Part shown: positions 1 through 5,179 of the stretch, one piece after another
How the letters are laid out: every line of letters begins with the position of its first letter
How positions within the stretch are numbered: position 1 is the first letter of the stretch
From: Planctomycetaceae bacterium
GTDB taxonomy: Bacteria; Planctomycetota; Planctomycetia; Pirellulales; Thermoguttaceae
DNA: 5,506 bases
Assembly: GCA_031257725.1 (NCBI GenBank)
Contig: JAIROD010000268.1
Coordinates: forward strand, 1-5,506
Direction of reading: 5' to 3'
Translations under genes and position numbers: made by a program
The notes under the pieces: model-generated
Told to the model about the DNA's origin: nothing
Databases searched by the model: none
What the model saw: only the letters and a program-made list of their open reading frames with translations

Positions 1-53
1 AATAGGGGATCAAATAGTATTTACATGACTACATTTTTAAAAATCAATTTCGC

Positions 54-314
54 TTATCTGCTTAATTTATAAGGAGTTACGTCAAAATTTGACCAATTTT
101 CTCCGGAACTTCGGGTTAACCGGCGGTTCTCGTGTTTTAACTGCTTCAGTCCTTCTTTGGTTGTCTTATGCTTTTGCTTCTCAACATCCAACCGTTGTTT
201 GGATTTTTCCTTCTCAACATCCAGTCGTCGTTTAGCCTTTTCTTTGGTCTTTTTTAATAACTGCTCACCGGAAGCAAGCTTCCGCTCCAAACGGGTTTCA
301 CGTTTCGTTTTCAT
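54..314 (-). CDS. Small charged coiled-coil protein, function unknown
   Basis: This is an 86-residue, very Lys/Glu/Arg-rich protein with no cysteine, signal peptide or membrane segment, so it is probably cytoplasmic. Residues 1 to about 65 should form one continuous helix. Its centre holds two consecutive 11-residue units that share the core RLDVEK, and the DNA repeats with them: cttctcaacatcca occurs at 177-190 and again at 210-223, 33 bases apart. An 11-residue step is typical of right-handed (hendecad) coiled coils. The C-terminal 20 residues (SSGENW...YKLSR) are less charged and probably not helical. The start is supported by GGAG on the minus strand at 322-325, seven bases before the ATG. 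The gene stands alone here, with an operator-like palindrome 43-50 bases upstream. I recognise no family. Low-complexity helices give misleading matches, so no function is assigned; that the gene is real is likely but not certain. Confidence 0.6.
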   Translation of the reverse strand: MKTKRETRLERKLASGEQLLKKTKEKAKRRLDVEKEKSKQRLDVEKQKHKTTKEGLKQLKHENRRLTRSSGENWSNFDVTPYKLSR

Positions 315-356
315 AATAATACTCCATCTAAATAGGGGGATAATTGACCGAAACCA

Positions 357-392
357 TTGATAACAAATGAGTTATCAAATGAATTCGATAAC
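357..392. promoter_or_regulatory. GATAAC/GTTATC palindrome upstream of the coiled-coil gene
   Basis: Two perfect 8-base inverted arms, ttgataac (357-364) and gttatcaa (371-378), are separated by six bases, and a third half-site gataac follows at 387-392. The array lies 43 to 78 bases upstream of the minus-strand start at 314. A TATAAT-like hexamer on the minus strand (404-409) lies just above it, without a convincing -35 element. If that hexamer is the -10 box, the palindrome would sit at or just after the transcription start, a usual place for a repressor operator. This is an inference from position and symmetry only. Confidence 0.3.
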
Positions 393-429
393 ACGATCAA
401 CAAATTATAAAAGAATTCAAAAAATTTTG

Positions 430-537
430 AACACCCTACCCTAAAGGGGTTGAGATGGTTGTTTGTCCGTTACCGCCGGTTCAGTATCTACTAACTGGGG
501 CGGTTATTCACGTTGAACCCCTAAAGGGGTTGTTGCT
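430..537. repeat. Near-palindromic intergenic repeat with CCTAAAGGGG cores
   Basis: Two cores containing ccctaaaggggttg lie about 80 bases apart. The right one, aacccctaaaggggtt (516-531), is itself a tight hairpin with 7-base arms. The left end, read from 430, matches the reverse complement of the right end with small gaps (aacaccct...ggggttgag against aacaacccc...ggggttcaac). The middle holds related GC-rich strings, ccgccggttcagta and taactggggcgg, which pair imperfectly. The whole therefore looks like a folded, non-coding repeat unit, unrelated in sequence to the other repeats in the window. No flanking duplication is visible. Confidence 0.45.
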
Positions 538-561
538 TATAATAAATCAACCGCAAAATGT

Positions 562-743
562 AAAACCTCGTAATATATCAGTGGAATTTTTAGGAGATTG
601 AAGTTTATTTTTTACCACCCCTGCCCCACCGAAGGAGGGGAATAATTCCCCTCCTTCGGAGGGGCTAGGGGTGGTCATTCGGAGGAAACGACTGAACTGA
701 ATAGTTAAAAAAAAAATATTTCACTGATATATTACAAAACCTC
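562..743. repeat. 8-bp target site duplication flanking the MITE
   Basis: The octamer aaaacctc occurs directly before the element (562-569) and directly after it (736-743), touching both terminal inverted repeats with no gap. Removing the element and one octamer restores continuous sequence that runs into the older fragment at 750-789. This is the classical footprint of a transposition event that cuts the target with an 8-base stagger. Confidence 0.8.
570..735. mobile_element. IS66-like MITE, left copy (complete, with target duplication)
   Basis: This is a 166-bp non-coding element. Its termini are inverted repeats: GTAATATATCAGTG is perfect at both ends and the similarity runs on for about 21 bases (gaatttt against aaatatt). 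Its centre (614-675) is a GC-rich near-palindrome with arms of about 30 bases around a single central base (644), with one indel and one mismatch. An 8-bp direct duplication flanks it. The boundary at GTAAT is secure, because the next base outward differs at each of five occurrences in the window. ISfinder describes IS66-family elements as having termini that begin GTAA and 8-bp duplications. This copy meets both rules but has no transposase, so it would need one supplied in trans. The family assignment is an inference. Confidence 0.8.
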
Positions 744-749
744 CAATTT

Positions 750-789
750 AGTGAATAGATACAAAAAAAATATTCCACTGATATATTAC
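750..789. repeat. Truncated copy of the MITE right end
   Basis: These 40 bases match the last 40 bases of the complete element beside it. They share gaatag, an A-run, tatt and then the terminus CACTGATATATTAC, with a handful of substitutions. The two termini are 54 bases apart. No left half is present, so this is a solo or eroded end. Because the complete element's second target duplication lies between the two, the complete copy appears to have inserted next to this pre-existing fragment. Confidence 0.65.
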
Positions 790-966
790 CTTTTTTTTTA
801 ATAAGGTAATAAGGTTGGTATTTTATTTGTTTTTTGGCTAAGGTTTTTTTGTTAAATGGTTTTGTTAGGAAAATCAGGTTACGGGGAGAATCACGGTACA
901 AACGCGGGGGGTACCCCGCCGTTAACGATCAAACAAAAATTCCGTCCCGCTAGAGACTGCTGTCTA
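790..966. other. T-rich gene-free stretch with a GTCCCGCTAG repeat fragment
   Basis: From 790 to about 905 the plus strand is T-rich with scattered aaggt and ggtt strings, and I see no gene or promoter. A GGGGTACCCC palindrome lies at 908-917. Bases 940-959 (attccgtcccgctagagact) resemble the right arm of the palindromic repeat at 4871-4984 and are probably a decayed fragment of that family. Open frames across this stretch translate repeat DNA and show no coding character. Confidence 0.4.
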
Positions 967-1058
967 TTTTTAACACGAAATACACGAAAATTATAGAAAA
1001 ATGACAACAGAATTTTCTTGTATTTTTCTTATTTATTTCGTGTGTTTCGTGTTAAAAA
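967..1058. repeat. 92-bp AT-rich palindrome (AACACGAAATACACGAAA family)
   Basis: The outer arms are 23 bases each (967-989 and 1036-1058) and differ at one position. They read ttttt followed by aacacgaaatacacgaaa, a unit with a 9-base internal step. Pairing continues less perfectly inward (attatagaaaaatgacaa against taaataagaaaaatacaa), leaving a loop of about 10 bases. The structure starts 16 bases after the stop codon of the minus-strand threonine synthase gene. It could act as a transcript end or 3' stabilising stem, although only a short U tract would follow. A related single arm lies upstream of the same gene at 2323-2354. Confidence 0.65.
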
Positions 1059-1074
1059 GTCAAAGAAGATTTTT

Positions 1075-2259
1075 TTATGTTGGGAAAAGATTGTCGAGAT
1101 ATTTGTAGCCGCTTCCGGTATTCAATAACAACACCGTTTCGCCATCGGCAATCCATTCCGATTGACGCAGGACTTTGAAAGCGTGCCAAAGAGCCGCTCC
1201 CTCCGGCGACCAGAACGAACCCGCACTCAACGCAATTTCACGTAACGCCCTCAAAATGTCCATATCATGGACACTAACCGAATTACCACGACTGTCGTAA
1301 AGTATCTTGAGAATCAATTTGTCCGCATAAGGTTTGGGAACACGTAATCCGTTGGCAATCGTAAAACCATTGTCTTTGAATGTTGATGAAGATTTGTTGT
1401 TCCGAAACGCAAGGTGAATACCGTTGCAAGAATCGCTTTGAACCGCCGTCATTCGCGGACGTTTCGCACCAATCCAGCCGAGTTGTTCCAATTCATCAAA
1501 CGCTTTCCAAATACCAATCAAGCCTGTCCCACCACCCGTTGGATAAAGAATCACGTCAGGAAGTTCCCAATCAAACTGTTCGGCAATTTCATAACCCATT
1601 GTCTTTTTACCCTCCAGACGATACGGCTCTTTCAGGGTCGAAACATCAAACCAACCATGTTTGACCGCTTCCCGCTTGGAAAATTGTCCGCAATCACTAA
1701 TACTGCCGTCAATCTCCCAAAGTTCCGCACCAAACATGCGTACCTCCGTTTTGAAAGCGTTCGGAGTTTGTTTCGGCATGTAAATATGGGCTTTAACACC
1801 CGCCTTCGCCGAATAAGCCGCCAATGCACCGCCGGCATTGCCCGCCGTAGGAATGACCGCTTCACGTACCCCCAATTCCTTCGCCCTAGAAATAGCAACA
1901 CTCAACCCCCGCGCCTTAAAAGAACAAGTCGGATTCAAAGACTCGTCTTTGTAAAATACACGGCAACAACCGGTTATCTCGCTAAAACAAGTTAACGGAA
2001 TAACCGGCGTTAATCCTTCGCCAAGTGTTACGATATTTTCGGCATCACCGACCGGTAAAAATTCCCGATACCGCCACATTGTCGCAGAACGTTGACGCAA
2101 ATCGCCCTGAGTTAAGGTATTAGAAACAAAATCGTATTGAGCCGACAAAACGGCTTGACAATTTTCGTCTTGACAAACCGTATGCAATTCCTCTTTAGAA
2201 TATCGTTTTCCACACGCAACACATTCCAAATGTGTCAACAAACTACCGGTTTTACTCAT
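1075..2259 (-). CDS. thrC: Threonine synthase homologue (PLP-dependent, fold type II)
   Basis: Threonine synthase converts O-phosphohomoserine to L-threonine and phosphate with pyridoxal phosphate, the last step of threonine biosynthesis, in the cytoplasm. This 394-residue protein has a normal length for the family. An N-terminal zinc-ribbon-like segment carries C13, C16, C29 and C34. The PLP Schiff-base lysine is K115 in NPTCSFKARG. TAGNAGG (138-144) should contact the cofactor or substrate, and TGGGTG (241-246) is the phosphate-binding glycine loop. SPEGA (351-355) and TGSGYK (381-386) complete the family pattern. Textbook enzymes have NPTGSFKDRG, so Cys112 and Ala116 are departures; PLP-dependent relatives such as threonine dehydratase or cysteate synthase cannot be excluded. 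The ATG at 2259 has no Shine-Dalgarno sequence, and a short hairpin (2268-2281) lies just upstream. The gene stands alone, bracketed by inverted MITE copies, with no other threonine gene in view. Confidence 0.85.
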   Translation of the reverse strand: MSKTGSLLTHLECVACGKRYSKEELHTVCQDENCQAVLSAQYDFVSNTLTQGDLRQRSATMWRYREFLPVGDAENIVTLGEGLTPVIPLTCFSEITGCCRVFYKDESLNPTCSFKARGLSVAISRAKELGVREAVIPTAGNAGGALAAYSAKAGVKAHIYMPKQTPNAFKTEVRMFGAELWEIDGSISDCGQFSKREAVKHGWFDVSTLKEPYRLEGKKTMGYEIAEQFDWELPDVILYPTGGGTGLIGIWKAFDELEQLGWIGAKRPRMTAVQSDSCNGIHLAFRNNKSSSTFKDNGFTIANGLRVPKPYADKLILKILYDSRGNSVSVHDMDILRALREIALSAGSFWSPEGAALWHAFKVLRQSEWIADGETVLLLNTGSGYKYLDNLFPT

Positions 2260-2267
2260 TCTTGTTT

Positions 2268-2281
2268 CGGCTATTCAGCCG
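2268..2281 (-). promoter_or_regulatory. Small hairpin just upstream of the threonine synthase start
   Basis: On the transcript strand, CGGCU and AGCCG pair around a GAAU tetraloop. The 3' foot of the stem lies eight bases before the ATG, where a Shine-Dalgarno sequence would normally be; none is present. The stem could affect ribosome access, but at 5 bp it may be incidental. Confidence 0.25.
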
Positions 2282-2299
2282 CCAATTTGTAATTGTATT

Positions 2300-2319
2300 T
2301 AATATCTCAGTGGAGTTTT
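2300..2319. repeat. Diverged solo MITE terminus
   Basis: The string taatatctcagtggagtttt matches the left terminus of the complete elements (taatatatcagtggaatttt) at all but two positions and has no partner end close by in the right orientation. It lies 41 bases upstream of the threonine synthase start codon, so it falls in that gene's leader or promoter region. Confidence 0.5.
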
Positions 2320-2322
2320 CAT

Positions 2323-2354
2323 TTTTAACACGAAATACACGAAATACACGAAAA
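2323..2354. repeat. AACACGAAA/TACACGAAA 9-base tandem repeat
   Basis: The string tttttaacacgaaa is followed by two tacacgaaa units, so the 9-base unit occurs three times in a row. This is the same family as the arms of the palindrome at 967-1058, which has two units per arm. Here only one arm is present and it abuts the right MITE copy, which begins four bases later. Confidence 0.6.
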
Positions 2355-2357
2355 TTA

Positions 2358-2517
2358 GTAATATATCAGTGAAATATTTTTTTTAACTATTCAGTTGTTT
2401 CCTCCGAAGAACCACCCCTTGCCCCTCCGAAGGAGGGGAATAATTCCCCTCCTTCGGAGGGGCAAGGGGTGGTAAAAAATAAACTTCAATTTCCGAAAAA
2501 TTCCACTGATATATTAC
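2358..2517. mobile_element. IS66-like MITE, right copy (inverted relative to the left copy)
   Basis: This 160-bp element is the reverse-complement counterpart of the copy at 570-735. By eye the two differ by about eight substitutions and three small indels: a 5-base ctgaa-type duplication, two A bases and one T. The termini are again GTAATATATCAGTG. The centre is a palindrome with 31-base perfect arms (2411-2441 and 2443-2473) around one unpaired base, better preserved than in the left copy. I find no flanking duplication: the left flank ends gaaaatta and the right flank begins tttgaact. Either the duplication has decayed or one flank was rearranged. The element ends 41 bases before the start of the ClpB-type gene, so that gene's promoter may lie in or next to it. 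Confidence 0.75.
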
Positions 2518-2558
2518 TTTGAACTAAATTTATAACCTATTTTCAGTCAGTTTGAAAT

Positions 2559-4166
2559 ATGCCGTTTTCTTACGAAAAACTCACAACAAAATCTCAGGAG
2601 GCGTTGTCGGCAGCCCAAGAATCAGCGATTAAATCGGGGCATCCTGAATTAACGCCGTTACATTTGTTCGACGCTCTTCTCAATGAAAGGGATGGAAATG
2701 TTCGTCCTATTCTTGAAGCGGTTGGCTGTCATCTTGCTCAGATTGATAAGATGGTCGATGCCGAGTTGCGTCAACTGCCTAAAATATCCGGTAACGGTGC
2801 TGCTCCCCAACCTAGCGGAGAATTTCAGCGTGTTCTCTTTGCTGCCGGAGAAGAAGCCGAAACGATGAAAGATGACTACATCTCCACCGAACATCTTTTG
2901 CTGGCATTGGAAAAAATTCCTTCCAAAGTGAAAAATGTTCTCAAACTTAACGCTTTGGGACGTGATGAATTACTACAAGGTATTAAAACAATACGCGGCA
3001 GCGCCAAAGTGTCCGACGCGGATCCCGAATCGAAACTTCAGGCGTTGGCGCGGTATGGTATTGATTTGGTTGAACGCGCCAAAAAAGGGAAACTTGATCC
3101 GGTAATCGGACGTGATTCCGAAATTCGTCGTGTTATTCAGGTGTTATCGCGCCGTACAAAAAATAATCCGGTATTGATCGGTGAACCCGGAGTCGGTAAA
3201 ACGGCAATTGCCGAAGGGTTGGCGTTGAGAATTGTGGACGGCGATGTGCCGGAATCACTTAAAAATAAACGGGTTATTGGTCTCGATATGGGGTTGCTTG
3301 TTGCCGGAACAAAATTTCGGGGTGAATTTGAAGAGCGGTTGAAAGCGGTTTTGCGTGAAGTCGATGAAGCAGCCGGTCAAGTGATTCTGTTTATCGACGA
3401 GTTACACACCTTAGTCGGAGCCGGTCGTTCCGAAGGCGGAAGCGACGCCGCCAATTTACTCAAACCGGCGTTGTCACGTGGTGAGTTACGGTGTATCGGT
3501 GCAACCACTTTGGATGAATACCGAAAGTACATTGAAAAGGACGCTGCTCTGGAACGTCGTTTCCAACCGGTTTTTGTTGAAGAACCGAGTGTTGAAGATA
3601 CTATTGCGATTTTGCGCGGTTTGAAAGCCCGTTATGAAGCCCATCACAAGGGAGTTAAAATTACCGATTCTGCACTGGTTGCCGCTGCTGAAATGTCACA
3701 TCGATATATTGCCGACCGTTTTTTGCCGGACAAAGCGATTGATTTGATGGACGAAGCGATGTCACGGTTGGCGATGGAACTTGAGAGTGTTCCGGCGGAG
3801 ATTGACACGGTGCAGCGGCGTTTGGTGCAACTCGAACTGGCAGCGCGGCAACTCGCCGACGAAAACGAACCTCATGCTCTGGAACGATTACGCGATATTG
3901 AAAAGGAAATTGCACGGTGTAAGGAAGAACTTGCCGAACTCCGAACTCAATGGGAAAAAGAAAAAAGCGGCGCTTTTGATATTCATCAACTCCGCAGCCG
4001 GTTAGCCGAAGTCCAATTGGAATACAAAAATCTTGAAACGCACATCAACACGGAACAATCGCAAGGAAGATTAGTTGACGAATCGCAGTTTCAAAAATTG
4101 TTTGAATTAGACCAAAAGCGAAAGGCGTTTGAAAAACAAGTCGAAGAAGCCGAACAATCGCAGTAA
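2559..4166 (+). CDS. clpB: ClpB-type AAA+ disaggregase lacking its second ATPase domain
   Basis: Full ClpB is a hexameric cytoplasmic disaggregase of about 860 residues that threads aggregated protein with DnaK. This 535-residue product has the Clp N domain (about 1-145, two repeats), the first AAA+ domain (about 160-405) and a coiled-coil middle domain (about 410-530). Walker A is GEPGVGKT (208-215) and Walker B is VILFIDE (275-281). GATT (314-317) matches sensor 1, R333/R334 the arginine-finger region, and KFRGEFEERL (252-261) the pore loop, with Phe in place of the usual Tyr. The reading frame is intact. It stops right after the middle-domain EKQVEEAE helix, where the linker to the second domain (a WTGIPV-type motif) should begin. 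Nothing of that domain follows in any forward frame. The ATG at 2559 fits the family N terminus but has no Shine-Dalgarno sequence. It could be a natural short form, half of a split ClpB, or a truncated remnant. Confidence 0.85.
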   Translation: MPFSYEKLTTKSQEALSAAQESAIKSGHPELTPLHLFDALLNERDGNVRPILEAVGCHLAQIDKMVDAELRQLPKISGNGAAPQPSGEFQRVLFAAGEEAETMKDDYISTEHLLLALEKIPSKVKNVLKLNALGRDELLQGIKTIRGSAKVSDADPESKLQALARYGIDLVERAKKGKLDPVIGRDSEIRRVIQVLSRRTKNNPVLIGEPGVGKTAIAEGLALRIVDGDVPESLKNKRVIGLDMGLLVAGTKFRGEFEERLKAVLREVDEAAGQVILFIDELHTLVGAGRSEGGSDAANLLKPALSRGELRCIGATTLDEYRKYIEKDAALERRFQPVFVEEPSVEDTIAILRGLKARYEAHHKGVKITDSALVAAAEMSHRYIADRFLPDKAIDLMDEAMSRLAMELESVPAEIDTVQRRLVQLELAARQLADENEPHALERLRDIEKEIARCKEELAELRTQWEKEKSGAFDIHQLRSRLAEVQLEYKNLETHINTEQSQGRLVDESQFQKLFELDQKRKAFEKQVEEAEQSQ

Positions 4167-4204
4167 CGGCTTATGTTGTCACGGAACAATCAAAGAGGTG
4201 ATTT

Positions 4205-4642
4205 ATGTACAAATTGATGTTGCTGATCTGTTTTGGTTTTGTTGGTGTTCTTCCGGCCGCAGAGCCGACAGATTTTTTTGGAGTGAAACCGTTACGGAGC
4301 GAGCGAGCCGGCAACACCACGCGATACTATCATTCCAACGGTTCCCTGATGGGGCAAGCCGAAACCAATGGAACGACAACCCGTTACTACAAAGCGAATG
4401 GTGTTTTAGCCGGACGAAGCGAGCAATCCGGCAACACCACCCGATTCTATCATTCCAATGGTTCTTCTGCCGGAAAAACGATTGTCAATGGACGTACAAC
4501 CCGATGGTATTACGCCAACGGAACATCAGCCGGTCGCAGTGAAACAACCGCTTCCGGCGTTACACGATATTACAACGCCAATGGTTTCAGCGTTGGGCGC
4601 AAGGAAAATCGCGGTTCAACCAGCCGCTATTACAATCCGTAA
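4205..4642 (+). CDS. Secreted protein with 20-residue TTRYYxxNG repeats, function unknown
   Basis: This 145-residue protein begins with a signal-peptide-like segment (Lys3, hydrophobic 4-16, then LPAAEP with likely cleavage near residue 19). From residue 36 it is nearly all tandem repeats of about 20 residues with consensus G-x-T-T-R-[YFW]-Y-x-[SA]-N-G-x-x-x-G. Units start at G36, G56, G76, G96 and G118, and a final partial unit starts at G137. Odd and even units differ (HSNG against xANG), giving a 40-residue higher-order repeat. The DNA shows it as a near-identical block offset by exactly 120 bases (from about 4308 and 4428). The aromatic, glycine-rich pattern suggests short beta strands and loosely recalls MORN-like or YwqK-like repeats, though I cannot assign it to either. 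AGAGGTG (4194-4200) precedes the start. It lies 38 bases after the ClpB-type stop and may be co-transcribed. Confidence 0.8.
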   Translation: MYKLMLLICFGFVGVLPAAEPTDFFGVKPLRSERAGNTTRYYHSNGSLMGQAETNGTTTRYYKANGVLAGRSEQSGNTTRFYHSNGSSAGKTIVNGRTTRWYYANGTSAGRSETTASGVTRYYNANGFSVGRKENRGSTSRYYNP

Positions 4643-4676
4643 CGGTCGATAGTTTCGGATAAAATTGATCTTGATT

Positions 4677-4750
4677 ATTTGTCCCTATCGTCTCTAATGT
4701 CCCTGTCCCTATAAAGTAAAGCGTTTCATAAAAGGACATTAGGGACAAAT
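4677..4750. repeat. Imperfect hairpin after the secreted repeat protein
   Basis: The right arm ggacattagggacaaat (4734-4750) is the reverse complement of atttgtccctaatgtcc. The left arm (4677-4702) contains the same string, interrupted by nine extra bases that duplicate part of it (cctatcgtctctaat). The loop is about 31 bases and includes another tgtccct copy. The hairpin lies 35 bases past the stop of the secreted protein gene and could end that transcript, but no T-run follows, so its role is open. Confidence 0.45.
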
Positions 4751-4789
4751 GAAACCTAAGGGATTGGTGATTCTTTATAAAAATTACGG

Positions 4790-4811
4790 CAATATCTCAG
4801 CGAAATTTTTT
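4790..4811. repeat. Diverged solo MITE terminus
   Basis: The string caatatctcagcgaaatttttt resembles the left end of the complete MITE copies (taatatatcagtggaatttttt), with substitutions at four positions. No matching right end is seen within the following few hundred bases. It is probably a relic of an older insertion of the same family. Confidence 0.35.
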
Positions 4812-4870
4812 GTGTCAATCTTTTTCCGGTTTAATTTTCCGGCGTTTATAGATTGATGGTTAATTGGGCG

Positions 4871-4984
4871 GTTTTCTACAACGTGTTGTTCCTAGCGGGA
4901 CAGAAAAAGGAATGTATCTATTCAGTGGTTTGGTTGTATTCCTGAATTTTCCGTCCCGTTAGGGACGACATATTGGTAGAAAAC
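4871..4984. repeat. 114-bp palindromic repeat with GTCCCGCTAG core
   Basis: The left arm (4871-4913) starts gttttctacaa and contains cctagcgggacag. The right arm (4938-4984) contains ccgtcccgttagggacg and ends ggtagaaaac. The reverse complement of one arm aligns with the other over about 43 bases, with several mismatches and small gaps, around a 24-base loop. The core resembles the fragment at 940-959. It holds no coding sequence, and I see no flanking direct duplication. It lies 117 bases upstream of the promoter of the lysine-rich protein gene. Confidence 0.6.
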
Positions 4985-5100
4985 AATGTAATAATTTTTC
5001 ACAATACGGAATAGTTACCTTAAATATTCCATTTTTTATCTCTTTTGTTCCTAAAATTCCTTATATTTCAAAAAATGATCAAAAAGGAGATACCTACGTC

Positions 5101-5128
5101 TTGACATTTATTGCGGAGAGGTCATAAT
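5101..5128 (+). promoter_or_regulatory. Sigma70-type promoter for the lysine-rich protein gene
   Basis: A consensus -35 box TTGACA (5101-5106) is followed after 16 bases by cataat (5123-5128), one mismatch from TATAAT. An alternative -10 box, taatat (5125-5130), has 18-base spacing. Transcription would start near 5135, giving a leader of about 45 bases that carries the Shine-Dalgarno sequence aaggag (5168-5173). It is the best promoter-like sequence I see in the window. Confidence 0.6.
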
Positions 5129-5179
5129 ATTGTCTAGTTTATTTCCAATTCCATATTCGATTTTTCTAAGGAGTTTTTA

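Noticed and set aside
665..901. Open frame of 78 codons on the minus strand
   Set aside because: It translates the right part of the MITE and the truncated end, and its internal NISVEYF/NISVKYF repeat is simply the element terminus read twice. It has no convincing ribosome binding site and is Lys/Phe/Tyr-biased because of A/T runs.
437..1058. The series of repeats as a possible CRISPR array
   Set aside because: The repeats belong to different sequence families, are irregularly spaced and mostly occur as inverted pairs; no constant repeat and spacer pattern and no cas gene is visible.
1414..1995. Long plus-strand open frame opposite threonine synthase
   Set aside because: It is the antisense shadow of a gene with clear family motifs on the minus strand; its translation shows no domain and is rich in Arg and Thr as expected for a shadow frame.
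4129..4542. Plus-strand open frame overlapping the end of the ClpB gene, considered as a frameshifted second ATPase domain
   Set aside because: The translation has no Walker motif or WTGIPV-type linker and is the shifted reading of the 20-residue repeat gene. A frameshift therefore does not explain the missing ClpB domain.
4917..4931. tctattcagtggttt in the palindrome loop, similar to actattcagttgttt in the right MITE copy
   Set aside because: The match is short and AT-rich, with no extension on either side, so a shared origin cannot be supported.
5075..5104. Nine-codon open frame with an internal aaaaaggagat purine tract, considered as a leader peptide
   Set aside because: It ends within the -35 box of the downstream promoter, so it would not be on that transcript, and no ribosome binding site precedes it.
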